Below are positions 16,548 to 24,427 of a DNA stretch of 55,034 bases, piece by piece. The notes beneath the pieces were generated by a model. It was not told where the DNA came from. It saw nothing but the letters and a program-made list of their open reading frames with translations, and made no database searches. Position 1 is the first letter of the stretch. Every line of letters begins with the position of its first letter. Made by a program: the position numbers and the translations under genes. The DNA is from an uncultured Clostridium sp. (GTDB lineage: Bacteria > Bacillota > Clostridia > TANB77 > CAG-508), in assembly GCA_947088765.1 (NCBI GenBank), contig CAMUHU010000003.1, positions 1 through 55,034 on the forward strand, read 5' to 3'.

Positions 16548-17003
16548 TTATTTATTTTCGCATTCATTAGCTTCTGGTAAACACTCTCTTGTATCACAAG
16601 GATAACATGGTTTTTTATCATCACAGAAATCCATATCTATACCCTTTAAACATCTACCTTTATGATGACATTTTGCGCAAACTTTAACATGTTTAACTCT
16701 ATTAACCCATATATCAACAGCATATTTTCTATCTGGGCAAAGAGGACCAAATACGAATTCACCAAATTCATCTGTAAAAGTATGAGATACAGGTTTTCTT
16801 ACTTCTTCACCTTTTTCATAGCATATTTCTATAAGTTTAACAACGGCATCTGCGACAGGATCATTACAAGAATCTTTTATAACACCATATATTACGTTTC
16901 TTTCATCTTCAGGTAACTCTATATCTAAATCAAACTGTTTTCCTTTTTCAATAAAACCGTTAACCTCTACTACAGGACATTTCTTAGTCATATCCATTTC
17001 CAT
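16548..17003 (-). CDS. Cysteine-rich carboxypeptidase-regulatory-like domain protein
   Basis: About 151 residues, no signal peptide. The centre (VIYGVIKDSCNDPVADAVVK...HTFTDEFGEFVFGP) is a carboxypeptidase-regulatory-like beta-sandwich. The C-terminal third is rich in cysteine (CAKCHHKGRC, CDDKKPCYPCDTREC), suggesting metal binding or cross-linking. In spore formers similar proteins occur in spore-coat contexts, which is an inference here. The ATG at 17021 overlaps the ribosome-binding site AAAGGAAA, so 17003 (MEMDMTKKC) is the better start. Confidence 0.7.
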   Translation of the reverse strand: MEMDMTKKCPVVEVNGFIEKGKQFDLDIELPEDERNVIYGVIKDSCNDPVADAVVKLIEICYEKGEEVRKPVSHTFTDEFGEFVFGPLCPDRKYAVDIWVNRVKHVKVCAKCHHKGRCLKGIDMDFCDDKKPCYPCDTRECLPEANECENK

Positions 17004-17095
17004 AAAATCATTTCCTTTCATTTTACATAAGCATTGTTATCAATAATGCTTTAATATATAATATGAAAAAATATGAAAATAAGTGACGAAAGTTA

Positions 17096-17124
17096 TTGAA
17101 AAATAATTAATTATGTGATATAAG
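17096..17124 (+). promoter_or_regulatory. Promoter of the small membrane protein-cdaA unit
   Basis: TTGAAA (17096-17101), 17 nt, TATAAG (17119-17124). Confidence 0.55.
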
Positions 17125-17194
17125 ATTTAGATATAAAAAGTAAGAAAAGAGAATAAAATCTCTTCTAAAACACATAAGAAAGGAATGAGTAAAA

Positions 17195-17371
17195 ATGTCA
17201 GAAAAAGATACAGATAAATCAAAAGTATCTGAAGAAGGAATACGTTCAAAACTTAAGAAAGTAGACAAAACAAAATTATTTGGTAAATTATTAGCAGGAG
17301 TACTTGCTGCACTTATGATATTAAGTATAGCAGCAACTTGTATATATGCTATAATAAATATGGTAAAATAG
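17195..17371 (+). CDS. Small single-pass membrane protein upstream of cdaA
   Basis: A 58-residue protein: a charged N-terminal half (MSEKDTDKSKVSEEG) then one hydrophobic helix (LLAGVLAALMILSIAATCIYAII). The start has an AAAGGAATG box. Its stop is 9 nt before the cdaA start, so the two genes are almost certainly co-expressed. Position suggests a partner or regulator of CdaA in place of the usual CdaR, but no sequence similarity to CdaR is visible. Confidence 0.7.
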   Translation: MSEKDTDKSKVSEEGIRSKLKKVDKTKLFGKLLAGVLAALMILSIAATCIYAIINMVK

Positions 17372-17380
17372 GAGCAGTAG

Positions 17381-18304
17381 ATGATTGAAAGTAATATAAA
17401 TATAAACAATGGTTTTTGGATTAATATGGAAAATTACATTCAAACACTACAAAACAATCCCTTTAATTTAATAATGTTTATCTTAGATATAGCAATAGTT
17501 ATTCTAGTATTAATAAAAGTATTCAAAATAGTAAAAGAATCTAGAGCATGGCAATTATTAAAAGGTATACTATTAATAATAATAATAACAGCACTAAGTT
17601 CAATATGTCATTTATACATATTAAATTACATAATAACATCACTTATGACATATGGAGTAGTCTTTGTAGTATTATTCCAGCCAGAGCTTAGAAGAGTACT
17701 AGAACAATTAGGAAGTAACAAGATAGCAAAATTTTTTGGACTTGATAAAGACTTTACAACAAAAACAAAAGAAGACATTTATAAAGTAACCATTGCAACA
17801 TCTGAACTTGCAAAAGATAAGATAGGAGCATTAATAGTTATTGAAAGAGATATAAAGATAAAAGACATAATATCAACAGGAATAAAAATGGATGCAGAAA
17901 TATCACCACAACTATTAGTAAATATATTCACACCCAAAACTCCATTACATGATGGAGCAGTTGTAATAAGTGGAGGAAGGATAACAGCATCAGCATGTAT
18001 GTTACCACTTGCAAATGATAGTGATATAGCAAGAGAATTAGGAACTAGACATAGAGCAGGTATTGGTATATCAAAAGAATCTGATGCTATAGCAGTTATA
18101 GTATCAGAAGAAACAGGGAAAATTTCAATAGCAAAAGACGGAACACTAATAGCAGATGTAAAAGAAGACACATTAAAGAAAATATTAATAAAAAACATAA
18201 TCACCAAAAGACTAAATGAGACAAAAGTAGGAAAAAAAGAAAACTTAAAAAAAGTAAAAGAAGATATAAAGAAAAAATTTAGAAAAAATACAGATGAAAA
18301 ATAA
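17381..18304 (+). CDS. cdaA: Diadenylate cyclase CdaA (c-di-AMP synthase)
   Basis: A 307-residue membrane enzyme that makes c-di-AMP from two ATP. Three N-terminal membrane helices are followed by a DAC domain with the catalytic HDGA at 190-193 (LHDGAVVISGGRI) and RHR at 223-225 (TRHRAGIG). A lysine-rich tail ends the protein. The usual cdaR and glmM neighbours are absent; instead a 58-residue membrane protein precedes it. The start ATG has GGAG 5-6 nt upstream. c-di-AMP controls potassium and osmolyte balance in Bacillota. Confidence 0.96.
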   Translation: MIESNININNGFWINMENYIQTLQNNPFNLIMFILDIAIVILVLIKVFKIVKESRAWQLLKGILLIIIITALSSICHLYILNYIITSLMTYGVVFVVLFQPELRRVLEQLGSNKIAKFFGLDKDFTTKTKEDIYKVTIATSELAKDKIGALIVIERDIKIKDIISTGIKMDAEISPQLLVNIFTPKTPLHDGAVVISGGRITASACMLPLANDSDIARELGTRHRAGIGISKESDAIAVIVSEETGKISIAKDGTLIADVKEDTLKKILIKNIITKRLNETKVGKKENLKKVKEDIKKKFRKNTDEK

Positions 18305-18337
18305 TTTGGGTAGAGGAATTCTATCCAAATTATTTTT
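18297..18337 (+). terminator. Terminator of cdaA
   Basis: Long stem AAAATAATTTGG with CCAAATTATTTT, extended by TAGA/TCTA, ending in TTTTT and overlapping the stop codon. Confidence 0.85.
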
Positions 18338-18415
18338 CTAAAATTATTAATTATTAATTAAATTAGTGAATGATGAATAATGAATAGTAAATAATTAATT
18401 ATAAGGGAGAAAATC

Positions 18416-19666
18416 ATGAGAACGATAATTATAGGAGGAGGACCTGCGGGAATAATAGCAGGAATAAGATCAGCTGAACAAGGAAATACAGTAACAATAC
18501 TAGAGAAAAATGAAAGTCTTGGAAAAAAACTACTAATCACAGGAAAAGGAAGATGTAATATTACAAGTTCGCTTGATATATCGAAATTTATAAATAATAT
18601 ACCTGGAAACGGTAAATTTTTATATAGTGCATTTGATAACTTCAATAATAAGGATATAATAGAACTATTAAAACTAGAAGGGCTAGAAGTAAAAGAAGAA
18701 AGAGGAAATAGAATTTTTCCTGTAACAGATAATGCAATAGATGTATTAAATGCATTATTAAGAAAAATGAAAAAACTAAAGATAGATATAAAATTAAAAT
18801 CAAAAGTAAATAAAATAGTAGTAGAAGAAAATGAAGCAGTAGGGATTATCTATAATGATAAAGAAAAACTATATGCCGACAAAATTATACTAGCAACAGG
18901 TGGAAAATCCTATCCTACCACTGGTTCAACAGGAGATGGATATAAAATAGCTAAAGAGTTAGGACATACAATTAACGAAATAAAACCATCTCTAGTACCT
19001 TTAGAAATTTATCAAAAAAATGAATGTAAAGCAATGCAAGGATTAAGTCTAAGAAATATTGGAATAAAAATTATAGATTCAGAAAAAAACAAATTAATCT
19101 ATGAAGACTTTGGAGAAATGTTATTTGCTCACTTTGGGGTATCAGGACCCGTAATTATAAGTTCATCAGCACATTTAGTAAGATATAAAAATATAGAAGA
19201 ACTATTAAAAAACAGAAAAATTAATCTATCTATAGACTTAAAACCAGCTCTAACAAAAGAAAAATTAGATGACAGAATTCTAAGAGACTTTAATGATTTA
19301 AAAAATAAGCAAGTAAAAAATAGTCTAGATAAATTATTACCGCAAAAAATGATACCTGTTGTATTAGAAAGACTAGCCATTGACCAAAATAAAAAAGTAA
19401 ATGAAATAACAAAAGAAGAAAGACAAAAAATAGTAGAAATGTTAAAAAACTTTAAATTAGAAATTTCAGGCTTTAGGCCAATAGAAGAAGCAATAATAAC
19501 AGCTGGGGGGATATCCATAAAAGAAATAAACCCCAAAACTATGGAATCAAAAATTGTGCAAAATCTATATTTTGCAGGAGAAATAATAGATGTAGATGCA
19601 TATACTGGTGGGTTTAATCTTCAAATAGCATATTCTACAGGGTATACAGCTGGCGGAAGTGAGTGA
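18416..19666 (+). CDS. HI0933/BaiN-family FAD-dependent oxidoreductase
   Basis: A 416-residue flavoprotein of the HI0933 (aminoacetone oxidase/BaiN) family. The N-terminal dinucleotide fold (IIIGGGPAGIIAGIRSAEQG) is followed by KKLLITGKGRCNIT, a family hallmark, then ATGGKSYPTTGSTGDGY and, at the C-terminus, ITAGGISIKEINPKTMESK with NLYFAGEIIDVDAYTGGFN. Members include reductases of steroid or bile-acid intermediates, but the native substrate cannot be inferred. The start has a GGGAGA box. Confidence 0.92.
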   Translation: MRTIIIGGGPAGIIAGIRSAEQGNTVTILEKNESLGKKLLITGKGRCNITSSLDISKFINNIPGNGKFLYSAFDNFNNKDIIELLKLEGLEVKEERGNRIFPVTDNAIDVLNALLRKMKKLKIDIKLKSKVNKIVVEENEAVGIIYNDKEKLYADKIILATGGKSYPTTGSTGDGYKIAKELGHTINEIKPSLVPLEIYQKNECKAMQGLSLRNIGIKIIDSEKNKLIYEDFGEMLFAHFGVSGPVIISSSAHLVRYKNIEELLKNRKINLSIDLKPALTKEKLDDRILRDFNDLKNKQVKNSLDKLLPQKMIPVVLERLAIDQNKKVNEITKEERQKIVEMLKNFKLEISGFRPIEEAIITAGGISIKEINPKTMESKIVQNLYFAGEIIDVDAYTGGFNLQIAYSTGYTAGGSE

Positions 19667-19731
19667 AAATAATAAAATTATTTTTTTATTTTCACGAATG
19701 AAGCATGTTAAATTTGCAAGGCAAATTTAAC
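19663..19731 (+). terminator. Terminator and TTGC...GCAA hairpin
   Basis: GTGAAAATAA (19663-19672) pairs with TTATTTTCAC (19686-19695), overlapping the flavoprotein stop. A second hairpin, GTTAAATTTGC-AAG-GCAAATTTAAC (19707-19731), belongs to the same hairpin family as those at 12091, 31525 and 38012. Confidence 0.65.
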
Positions 19732-19775
19732 TGGAATTACATTAGAAAAATAAATAAGAGAGGTATACATTAAGT

Positions 19776-20417
19776 ATGATAGAAAATTTCAAAACCATAA
19801 AACATGATAGTTGTGAAGAAATTGTAGAAAAGAAATCAAGATTTATTGCAAATCTCATATATGTAGAAAGTGAACAACAAGCACAGGATAAAATAAAAGA
19901 AATAAAGAAGAAATATTATGATGCAAGGCATAACTGTTATGCATATAGAGTAATAGAAGAAGATAATATTCTACAACGAAGTAGTGATGATGGTGAACCT
20001 AGCGGTACAGCAGGAGCTCCAATGTTAAATATATTAGAAAGAAATGATATAGCAAATGTTCTAGCAGTAGTAACAAGATACTTTGGTGGAATTCTATTAG
20101 GAACTGGCGGATTAGTAAAAGCTTATTCAGAAGCAACATTAAAAAGTATAGATAGTAATGAAATTATAGAAAAAGGACTAGGGTTTGAGATACAAATTTC
20201 TACACCATATACAGATATGCAAAAAATAGAATATTTTTTGAAAACACACAATATTAAAATATTAAATAAAGAATTTTTAGATAATGTTATTATTTTTGCC
20301 GAAATATCAAAAAAGGATTACAAAGAAATAACTGAAAAATTTCCAAAAAATGTAAATAAAAATTTGCAAATTAAAACTGAAAAAGAGAAGTTTATATCGA
20401 AAAATGTAAGAGAATGA
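19776..20417 (+). CDS. YigZ/IMPACT-family protein
   Basis: A 213-residue protein with an N-terminal UPF0029/IMPACT domain (KKSRFIANLIYVESE, YYDARHNCYAYRV, RSSDDGEPSGTAGAPML, TRYFGGILLGTGGLVKAYSEA) and a C-terminal DUF1949 domain. Homologues bind nucleic acid or ribosomes; the exact role is unknown. The start has a GAGAGG box. It is monocistronic between a terminator and the spo0A promoter. Confidence 0.92.
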   Translation: MIENFKTIKHDSCEEIVEKKSRFIANLIYVESEQQAQDKIKEIKKKYYDARHNCYAYRVIEEDNILQRSSDDGEPSGTAGAPMLNILERNDIANVLAVVTRYFGGILLGTGGLVKAYSEATLKSIDSNEIIEKGLGFEIQISTPYTDMQKIEYFLKTHNIKILNKEFLDNVIIFAEISKKDYKEITEKFPKNVNKNLQIKTEKEKFISKNVRE

Positions 20418-20458
20418 ATAGTTTGAGAAAAATAACTTGAAAAATTTTCCAAAAAGTA

Positions 20459-20487
20459 TTGCATTGTAAAATAAAAAGTACTATAAT
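20459..20487 (+). promoter_or_regulatory. Vegetative promoter of spo0A
   Basis: TTGCAT (20459-20464), 17 nt, TATAAT (20482-20487), 49 nt upstream of the start codon. Confidence 0.7.
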
Positions 20488-20535
20488 CGGAAATGTAAAA
20501 ATTTTACAAATAAAAATACTTAGGAGGAATTAAAA

Positions 20536-21354
20536 GTGAGTGAAAAAATTACTATTTTAATAGCAGATGATAACGCAGAATTTGCTAGAACATTAAAAAG
20601 TTATATTGAAAAAGAGGAGGATATGGAAATAATAGGACAAGCAAAAGACGGTAATGAAGCGGTAAAAATGATAGAAGACTTACAACCAGACATTGCATTA
20701 TTAGATGTGATAATGCCACACTTAGATGGATTAGGTGTACTAGAAAAAATATTAGAATCAAACATATCTAAAAAGCCAACAGCTATAATGCTATCAGCAG
20801 TAGGACAAGACAAAATCACACAAAGAGCACTTGAATTAGGAGCAAATTATTATGTTGTAAAACCATTTGATATAAATCTTTTAATAAAAAGAATAAAAGA
20901 GATAAAGAATTATAAAGTATCACAATTTAAAACAGGTACACAAATAAGAGAAATAAAAGCGCCATACATAGAAATAAGAGATGACAGAAGGAATGAAAAA
21001 GAAAACTTAGAAGCTTTGGTAACCAATGTAATACACGAAGTTGGTGTACCAGCACACATAAAAGGCTATCAATATTTAAGAGAAGCAATAATGATGGTAG
21101 TAAATGACATTGAGGTTATAAATCAGATAACTAAACAATTATATCCAGATATAGCAAGGAAATATAACACTACCCCATCAAGAGTAGAAAGAGCTATACG
21201 TCATGCAATAGAAGTAGCATGGGGAAGAGGACAAACAGACGTAGTAGAAAGTATATTTGGTTACACAGTATCAGCAGTAAAAGGAAAGCCAACAAACTCA
21301 GAATTTATAGCAATGATAAGTGATAAACTAAGACTAGAACTAAAAAGTGCATAA
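20536..21354 (+). CDS. spo0A: Sporulation master regulator Spo0A
   Basis: A 272-residue response regulator. The receiver domain has the acidic pair D11/D12, phospho-acceptor Asp57 ([12 protein letters not shown]), and conserved K (VVKPFD). The C-terminal Spo0A DNA-binding domain is diagnostic ([20 protein letters not shown], then [20 protein letters not shown]). The GTG start has AGGAGG 7 nt upstream. The common upstream neighbour spoIVB is not present. With splB downstream it places the organism in an endospore-forming lineage, though this alone does not prove sporulation. Confidence 0.97.
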   Translation: MSEKITILIADDNAEFARTLKSYIEKEEDMEIIGQAKDGNEAVKMIEDLQPDIALLDVIMPHLDGLGVLEKILESNISKKPTAIMLSAVGQDKITQRALELGANYYVVKPFDINLLIKRIKEIKNYKVSQFKTGTQIREIKAPYIEIRDDRRNEKENLEALVTNVIHEVGVPAHIKGYQYLREAIMMVVNDIEVINQITKQLYPDIARKYNTTPSRVERAIRHAIEVAWGRGQTDVVESIFGYTVSAVKGKPTNSEFIAMISDKLRLELKSA

Positions 21355-21368
21355 TATAAAAATAGAAA

Positions 21369-21394
21369 ACGGGCAGTGAGAAATCGCTGCTCGT
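21369..21394 (+). terminator. Hairpin after spo0A
   Basis: ACGGGCAGTGA and TCGCTGCTCGT pair (one G-T wobble) around a GAAA tetraloop. There is no T run, so termination is probable but not certain. Confidence 0.55.
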
Positions 21395-21477
21395 CTGTGT
21401 ATAGCATAAAAAATTAATCTAATAATATAAAAGGTTACAATTTACAGTTCCAATATTTCTAGATTTTACTATCTTGC

Positions 21478-21550
21478 TTGCTATTTTGTAAATAATGTTA
21501 TATGATATATGAAGATAGATATGAAATGACAGTAAGTTGAGGCTACCACT
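21478..21550 (+). promoter_or_regulatory. Promoter and leader resembling the type I toxin mRNA 5' end
   Basis: TTGCTA (21478-21483), 17 nt, TATGAT (21501-21506). The transcript would begin GATAGATATGAAATGACAG and continue to GGCTACCACT at 21541-21550. This 37-nt stretch matches the 5' end of the toxin mRNA at 26084-26122 (GATAGAAGATGAGATAGCAG...GGCTACCACT). Confidence 0.6.
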
Positions 21551-21575
21551 TTCAAATAAAATAAGGAGGTACTTT

Positions 21576-22700
21576 ATGAAGTATATAATTGTACTATTTA
21601 TATGGTTATTAGTAATACTATGTGTATTTGGACCGTTTATATTAACATTTTTTAATATAATTAATTTATTTAGAAAGAAAAAAATAAAAGAAGATGTAAT
21701 AGACATTTTAACTTTTGTATTTGGAATACTATTAAGTACAATTTTTTATAAATTTATGGAATTCAAAGATTATATGGACCCAATATATATTACTGGAATA
21801 GATATAACATTGCATGCACCTATTGCATCTTGGAGTATGCCAACAGTAATAGCAATTGTAATATTAGGAATGTTGTCATATATAATAATAAAAATAAGAA
21901 AATTAGATATACCACCATTAATTATTGTATTTTCAATGTCAGGTATTATGATTTGCTCTATATTTATGATAGTTTTCATCATTCAAATATTAAAAAACAT
22001 ATATACAAATGAAATAATGTTATATTTAATTATATTTCCAATAAATTACATATTATGTAGCATAAGAGCAGTAATAGAAGTAATGAATTATTACAAACAA
22101 AAAAATTTAGAATCAAAAGAATATAAAAATAAAATTTTAAACAAATGCAATAAAATGATACACAATATATCAGCATGGCCAATCTTAGCAGTAATACTTG
22201 CTATACCACTAAGTGCAATATTAATTTGTATATTAGTACTATTTGGTCAAAGAACAGATGAAGCAATACAAGCATTTTTAGAAACTAGTGACTGGACACT
22301 ATCACAAAAAATATCACCACCACCTATAGAATATGATGCACATTATCTATGCACAGTATCATTAAGAGGGCATAAAAAATTAGTAAAACCAATTAGATTT
22401 GGAATAAGGCGTGACAATAAAATTGTAGTAAATAGACAATTATGTATTGCAAATGCCTTTGAAGAGCTAATACAAGAAAAAATACCAAGAATCCATCATT
22501 TTATTAGATATATTTATGATAAATATGGTTATCCATTATCAAAACATATAAACACAGCCATACAAGCAGACATTACATATGTTTTAATGAAACCATTAGA
22601 ATGGATATTTTTAATAACACTATATTTATTTGATAAAAAACCAGAAAACAGAATTGCGACACAATATATTGGAAAGAAATCATTCAAAAAAGAGATATAG
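21576..22700 (+). CDS. DUF6688-like polytopic membrane protein
   Basis: A 374-residue protein with about six hydrophobic segments in the first 215 residues and a conserved cytosolic C-terminal part (YDAHYLCTVSLRGHKKLVKP, VNRQLCIANAFEELIQ, then MKPLEWIFLITLYLFDKKPE). This pattern resembles DUF6688, a family of unknown function; I hold that at moderate confidence. An in-frame TTG at 21537 lies in the leader; the ATG at 21576 has AAGGAGG at ideal spacing. A terminator overlaps the stop. Confidence 0.7.
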   Translation: MKYIIVLFIWLLVILCVFGPFILTFFNIINLFRKKKIKEDVIDILTFVFGILLSTIFYKFMEFKDYMDPIYITGIDITLHAPIASWSMPTVIAIVILGMLSYIIIKIRKLDIPPLIIVFSMSGIMICSIFMIVFIIQILKNIYTNEIMLYLIIFPINYILCSIRAVIEVMNYYKQKNLESKEYKNKILNKCNKMIHNISAWPILAVILAIPLSAILICILVLFGQRTDEAIQAFLETSDWTLSQKISPPPIEYDAHYLCTVSLRGHKKLVKPIRFGIRRDNKIVVNRQLCIANAFEELIQEKIPRIHHFIRYIYDKYGYPLSKHINTAIQADITYVLMKPLEWIFLITLYLFDKKPENRIATQYIGKKSFKKEI

Positions 22701-22715
22701 AACACATCTCTTTTT
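22686..22715 (+). terminator. Terminator after the DUF6688-like gene
   Basis: AAAAAGAGAT pairs with ATCTCTTTTT around nine bases. Confidence 0.75.
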
Positions 22716-22765
22716 CACATAAATAGAATAGTTTTGGGAAACATTAATAAAAAAGGAGGAAAATA

Positions 22766-23761
22766 ATGTTCAAACCCAAAGCTATTTATTTTGAAAAAGA
22801 CATCGAGAACTATAAACTCGGTAAAGAACTATTAGAGAAATACAGAGAAACTCCAAAGATAGAGATAGAAAGCCATAATGCAATAGAAGAAATGCGTAAA
22901 AAAGAAAACAAGGAATTCTTAAACATGAAAGCAAATCTAATAATAGGAGTCAGAAAAACACATAAATTTGTAGAAAACCATAAAATTTCAGACTATCTGG
23001 TGCCGTACACTTCATCTGGCTGTATTGCAGCATGTATGTATTGTTATCTAGTATGTAATTATAATAAATGTGCATATTTACGTTTATTTGTTAATAGAGA
23101 AGAAATGTTAGAAAAAATAATAAAAGTATCAAACAAATCAGAAAAAGAACTTACATTTGAAATTGGAAGTAATAGTGATTTGATTTTGGAAAATACAATT
23201 ACGAATAATTTAGTATGGACAATAGAAAACTTTAAGGCTCAAAAAGGAAAGCTAACCTTTCCTACTAAATTTGATATGGTAGATGATATATTACCACTTA
23301 ATCATAGAGGAAATATAATAGTAAGAATGAGTATAAATCCAGAAGAAATAATTAATAAGGTAGAATTTGGAACATCTAGATTAAAAGAGAGAATAGAAGC
23401 AATAAATAAACTAAAAGAAGCGGGATATAAAGTTGGAATAATAATTGCACCAGTCATATTTGTAGAAAACTGGAAAGAACTATATTTAGAATTAATAAAA
23501 AGATTAAAAGAAGAATTATCAGACAACGCAAAAAAGGATATATTCTTTGAAATAATATTTATGACATATAGTTATGTACACACAAAAATAAATGAAGAAG
23601 CATTCCCAAACGCTATAAATTTATACAATAAAGAAATAATGACAGGAAGAGGAAGAGGGAAATATTGGTATAAATCTGAAATAAGAGCAGAAGGCGAAAA
23701 ATTTTTTAAAGAAAAATTAGAAAAATACTTTCCGAACAATGAAATTGTTTATATAGTGTGA
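22766..23761 (+). CDS. splB: Spore photoproduct lyase-family radical SAM protein
   Basis: A 331-residue radical SAM enzyme of the SplB family, which repairs the spore UV photoproduct. The cluster motif is C86-x3-C90-x2-C93 (SGCIAACMYCYL). Family segments follow: LRLFVNREEML, FEIGSNSDLILENT, LTFPTKFDMVD, VRMSINPEEI, GYKVGIIIAPVI. The position I align with the hydrogen-donor cysteine of B. subtilis SplB (Cys141, FEASCTSD from memory) is Ser135 here. So it may be a subfamily with altered chemistry. The start has AAAGGAGG. It lies near spo0A, consistent with spore function. Confidence 0.82.
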   Translation: MFKPKAIYFEKDIENYKLGKELLEKYRETPKIEIESHNAIEEMRKKENKEFLNMKANLIIGVRKTHKFVENHKISDYLVPYTSSGCIAACMYCYLVCNYNKCAYLRLFVNREEMLEKIIKVSNKSEKELTFEIGSNSDLILENTITNNLVWTIENFKAQKGKLTFPTKFDMVDDILPLNHRGNIIVRMSINPEEIINKVEFGTSRLKERIEAINKLKEAGYKVGIIIAPVIFVENWKELYLELIKRLKEELSDNAKKDIFFEIIFMTYSYVHTKINEEAFPNAINLYNKEIMTGRGRGKYWYKSEIRAEGEKFFKEKLEKYFPNNEIVYIV

Positions 23762-23854
23762 AAAAAGGTGATAGGTATAAGAAGTAAAGAAGTCCAACTG
23801 TATAACAATGGAAAAATATGGAAATTGACACATTGTAAAATTTGTGTGAAATCA

Positions 23855-23883
23855 TTGAAAAAGAGTTAAAAATATAGTATAAT
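23855..23883 (+). promoter_or_regulatory. Promoter upstream of the palindromes
   Basis: TTGAAA (23855-23860), 17 nt, TATAAT (23878-23883). Confidence 0.65.
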
Positions 23884-23909
23884 ATAATAGTAACAAAAAA
23901 CAAAGTAAC

Positions 23910-23946
23910 AGACTCCTTAAGGAGTCTATAGCTCGCTATAGCGAGC
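23910..23946 (+). promoter_or_regulatory. Two adjacent perfect palindromes in the leader
   Basis: AGACTCCTTAAGGAGTCT (23910-23927) and GCTCGCTATAGCGAGC (23931-23946) are both perfect dyads, placed between the promoter and the ribosome-binding site (23949-23955). They would form two stem-loops in the mRNA or two operators in DNA. Confidence 0.65.
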
Positions 23947-23963
23947 AGAAAGGAGCAGGACCA

Positions 23964-24386
23964 ATTTACTGTATATTGAAAGTAACTAATCACTTAGGAA
24001 AGGAAGTTAAAGCAGCTACCAAAATTTCGACAGAGATCGAAAGTGCAGAAGAGCTCAGAGCACTGATTGAAAATGAAAGTGAACTTAGGCTGATTGCAGA
24101 GGAGTTTAATGCATTACGAGAAAGGTGCTTAGAAAGTCATAATGCCAGATATTGCTATATTACAATAGAAATGAAGGCAGAAGACGAGGTTTTGGTGCCA
24201 CAGACTATGGTTAAAATACCAAGTGTAGTGGAAGCTGATTTAAGAAACTTTTTATTGCATGTCAAGGATTTCTGTACAGCGCAGATGGAATCCTTTCTAT
24301 CTGGAATGAACATTGACATAGGAAGGCTTCCGTATAAGGCTCCAGCATTTTTTTACGGAGACATATACGAAGTAGTATGTCATTAA
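23964..24386 (+). CDS. Hypothetical protein, possibly ATT-initiated
   Basis: A protein of about 136-140 residues, mixed alpha/beta, no signal or membrane segment, with no family recognised. It is richer in G+C than its neighbours and uses CTG, GAG and CTC often, suggesting transfer. The only standard start, TTG at 23976, is about 20 nt from the AAAGGAG box; an in-frame ATT at 23964 is 8 nt from it, so initiation may use ATT (giving I/M-YCILKVTNHLGKE). A hairpin follows the stop. Confidence 0.6.
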   Translation: MYCILKVTNHLGKEVKAATKISTEIESAEELRALIENESELRLIAEEFNALRERCLESHNARYCYITIEMKAEDEVLVPQTMVKIPSVVEADLRNFLLHVKDFCTAQMESFLSGMNIDIGRLPYKAPAFFYGDIYEVVCH

Positions 24387-24397
24387 CACAGATAGAA

Positions 24398-24419
24398 CCC
24401 CTTGTCGTAAGACAAGGGG
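24398..24419. terminator. Hairpin between convergent genes
   Basis: CCCCTTGTC-GTAA-GACAAGGGG, a 9-bp GC-rich stem. No T run on either strand, so it may be an inefficient terminator or a boundary structure. Confidence 0.55.
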
Positions 24420-24427
24420 GAGTTCCG

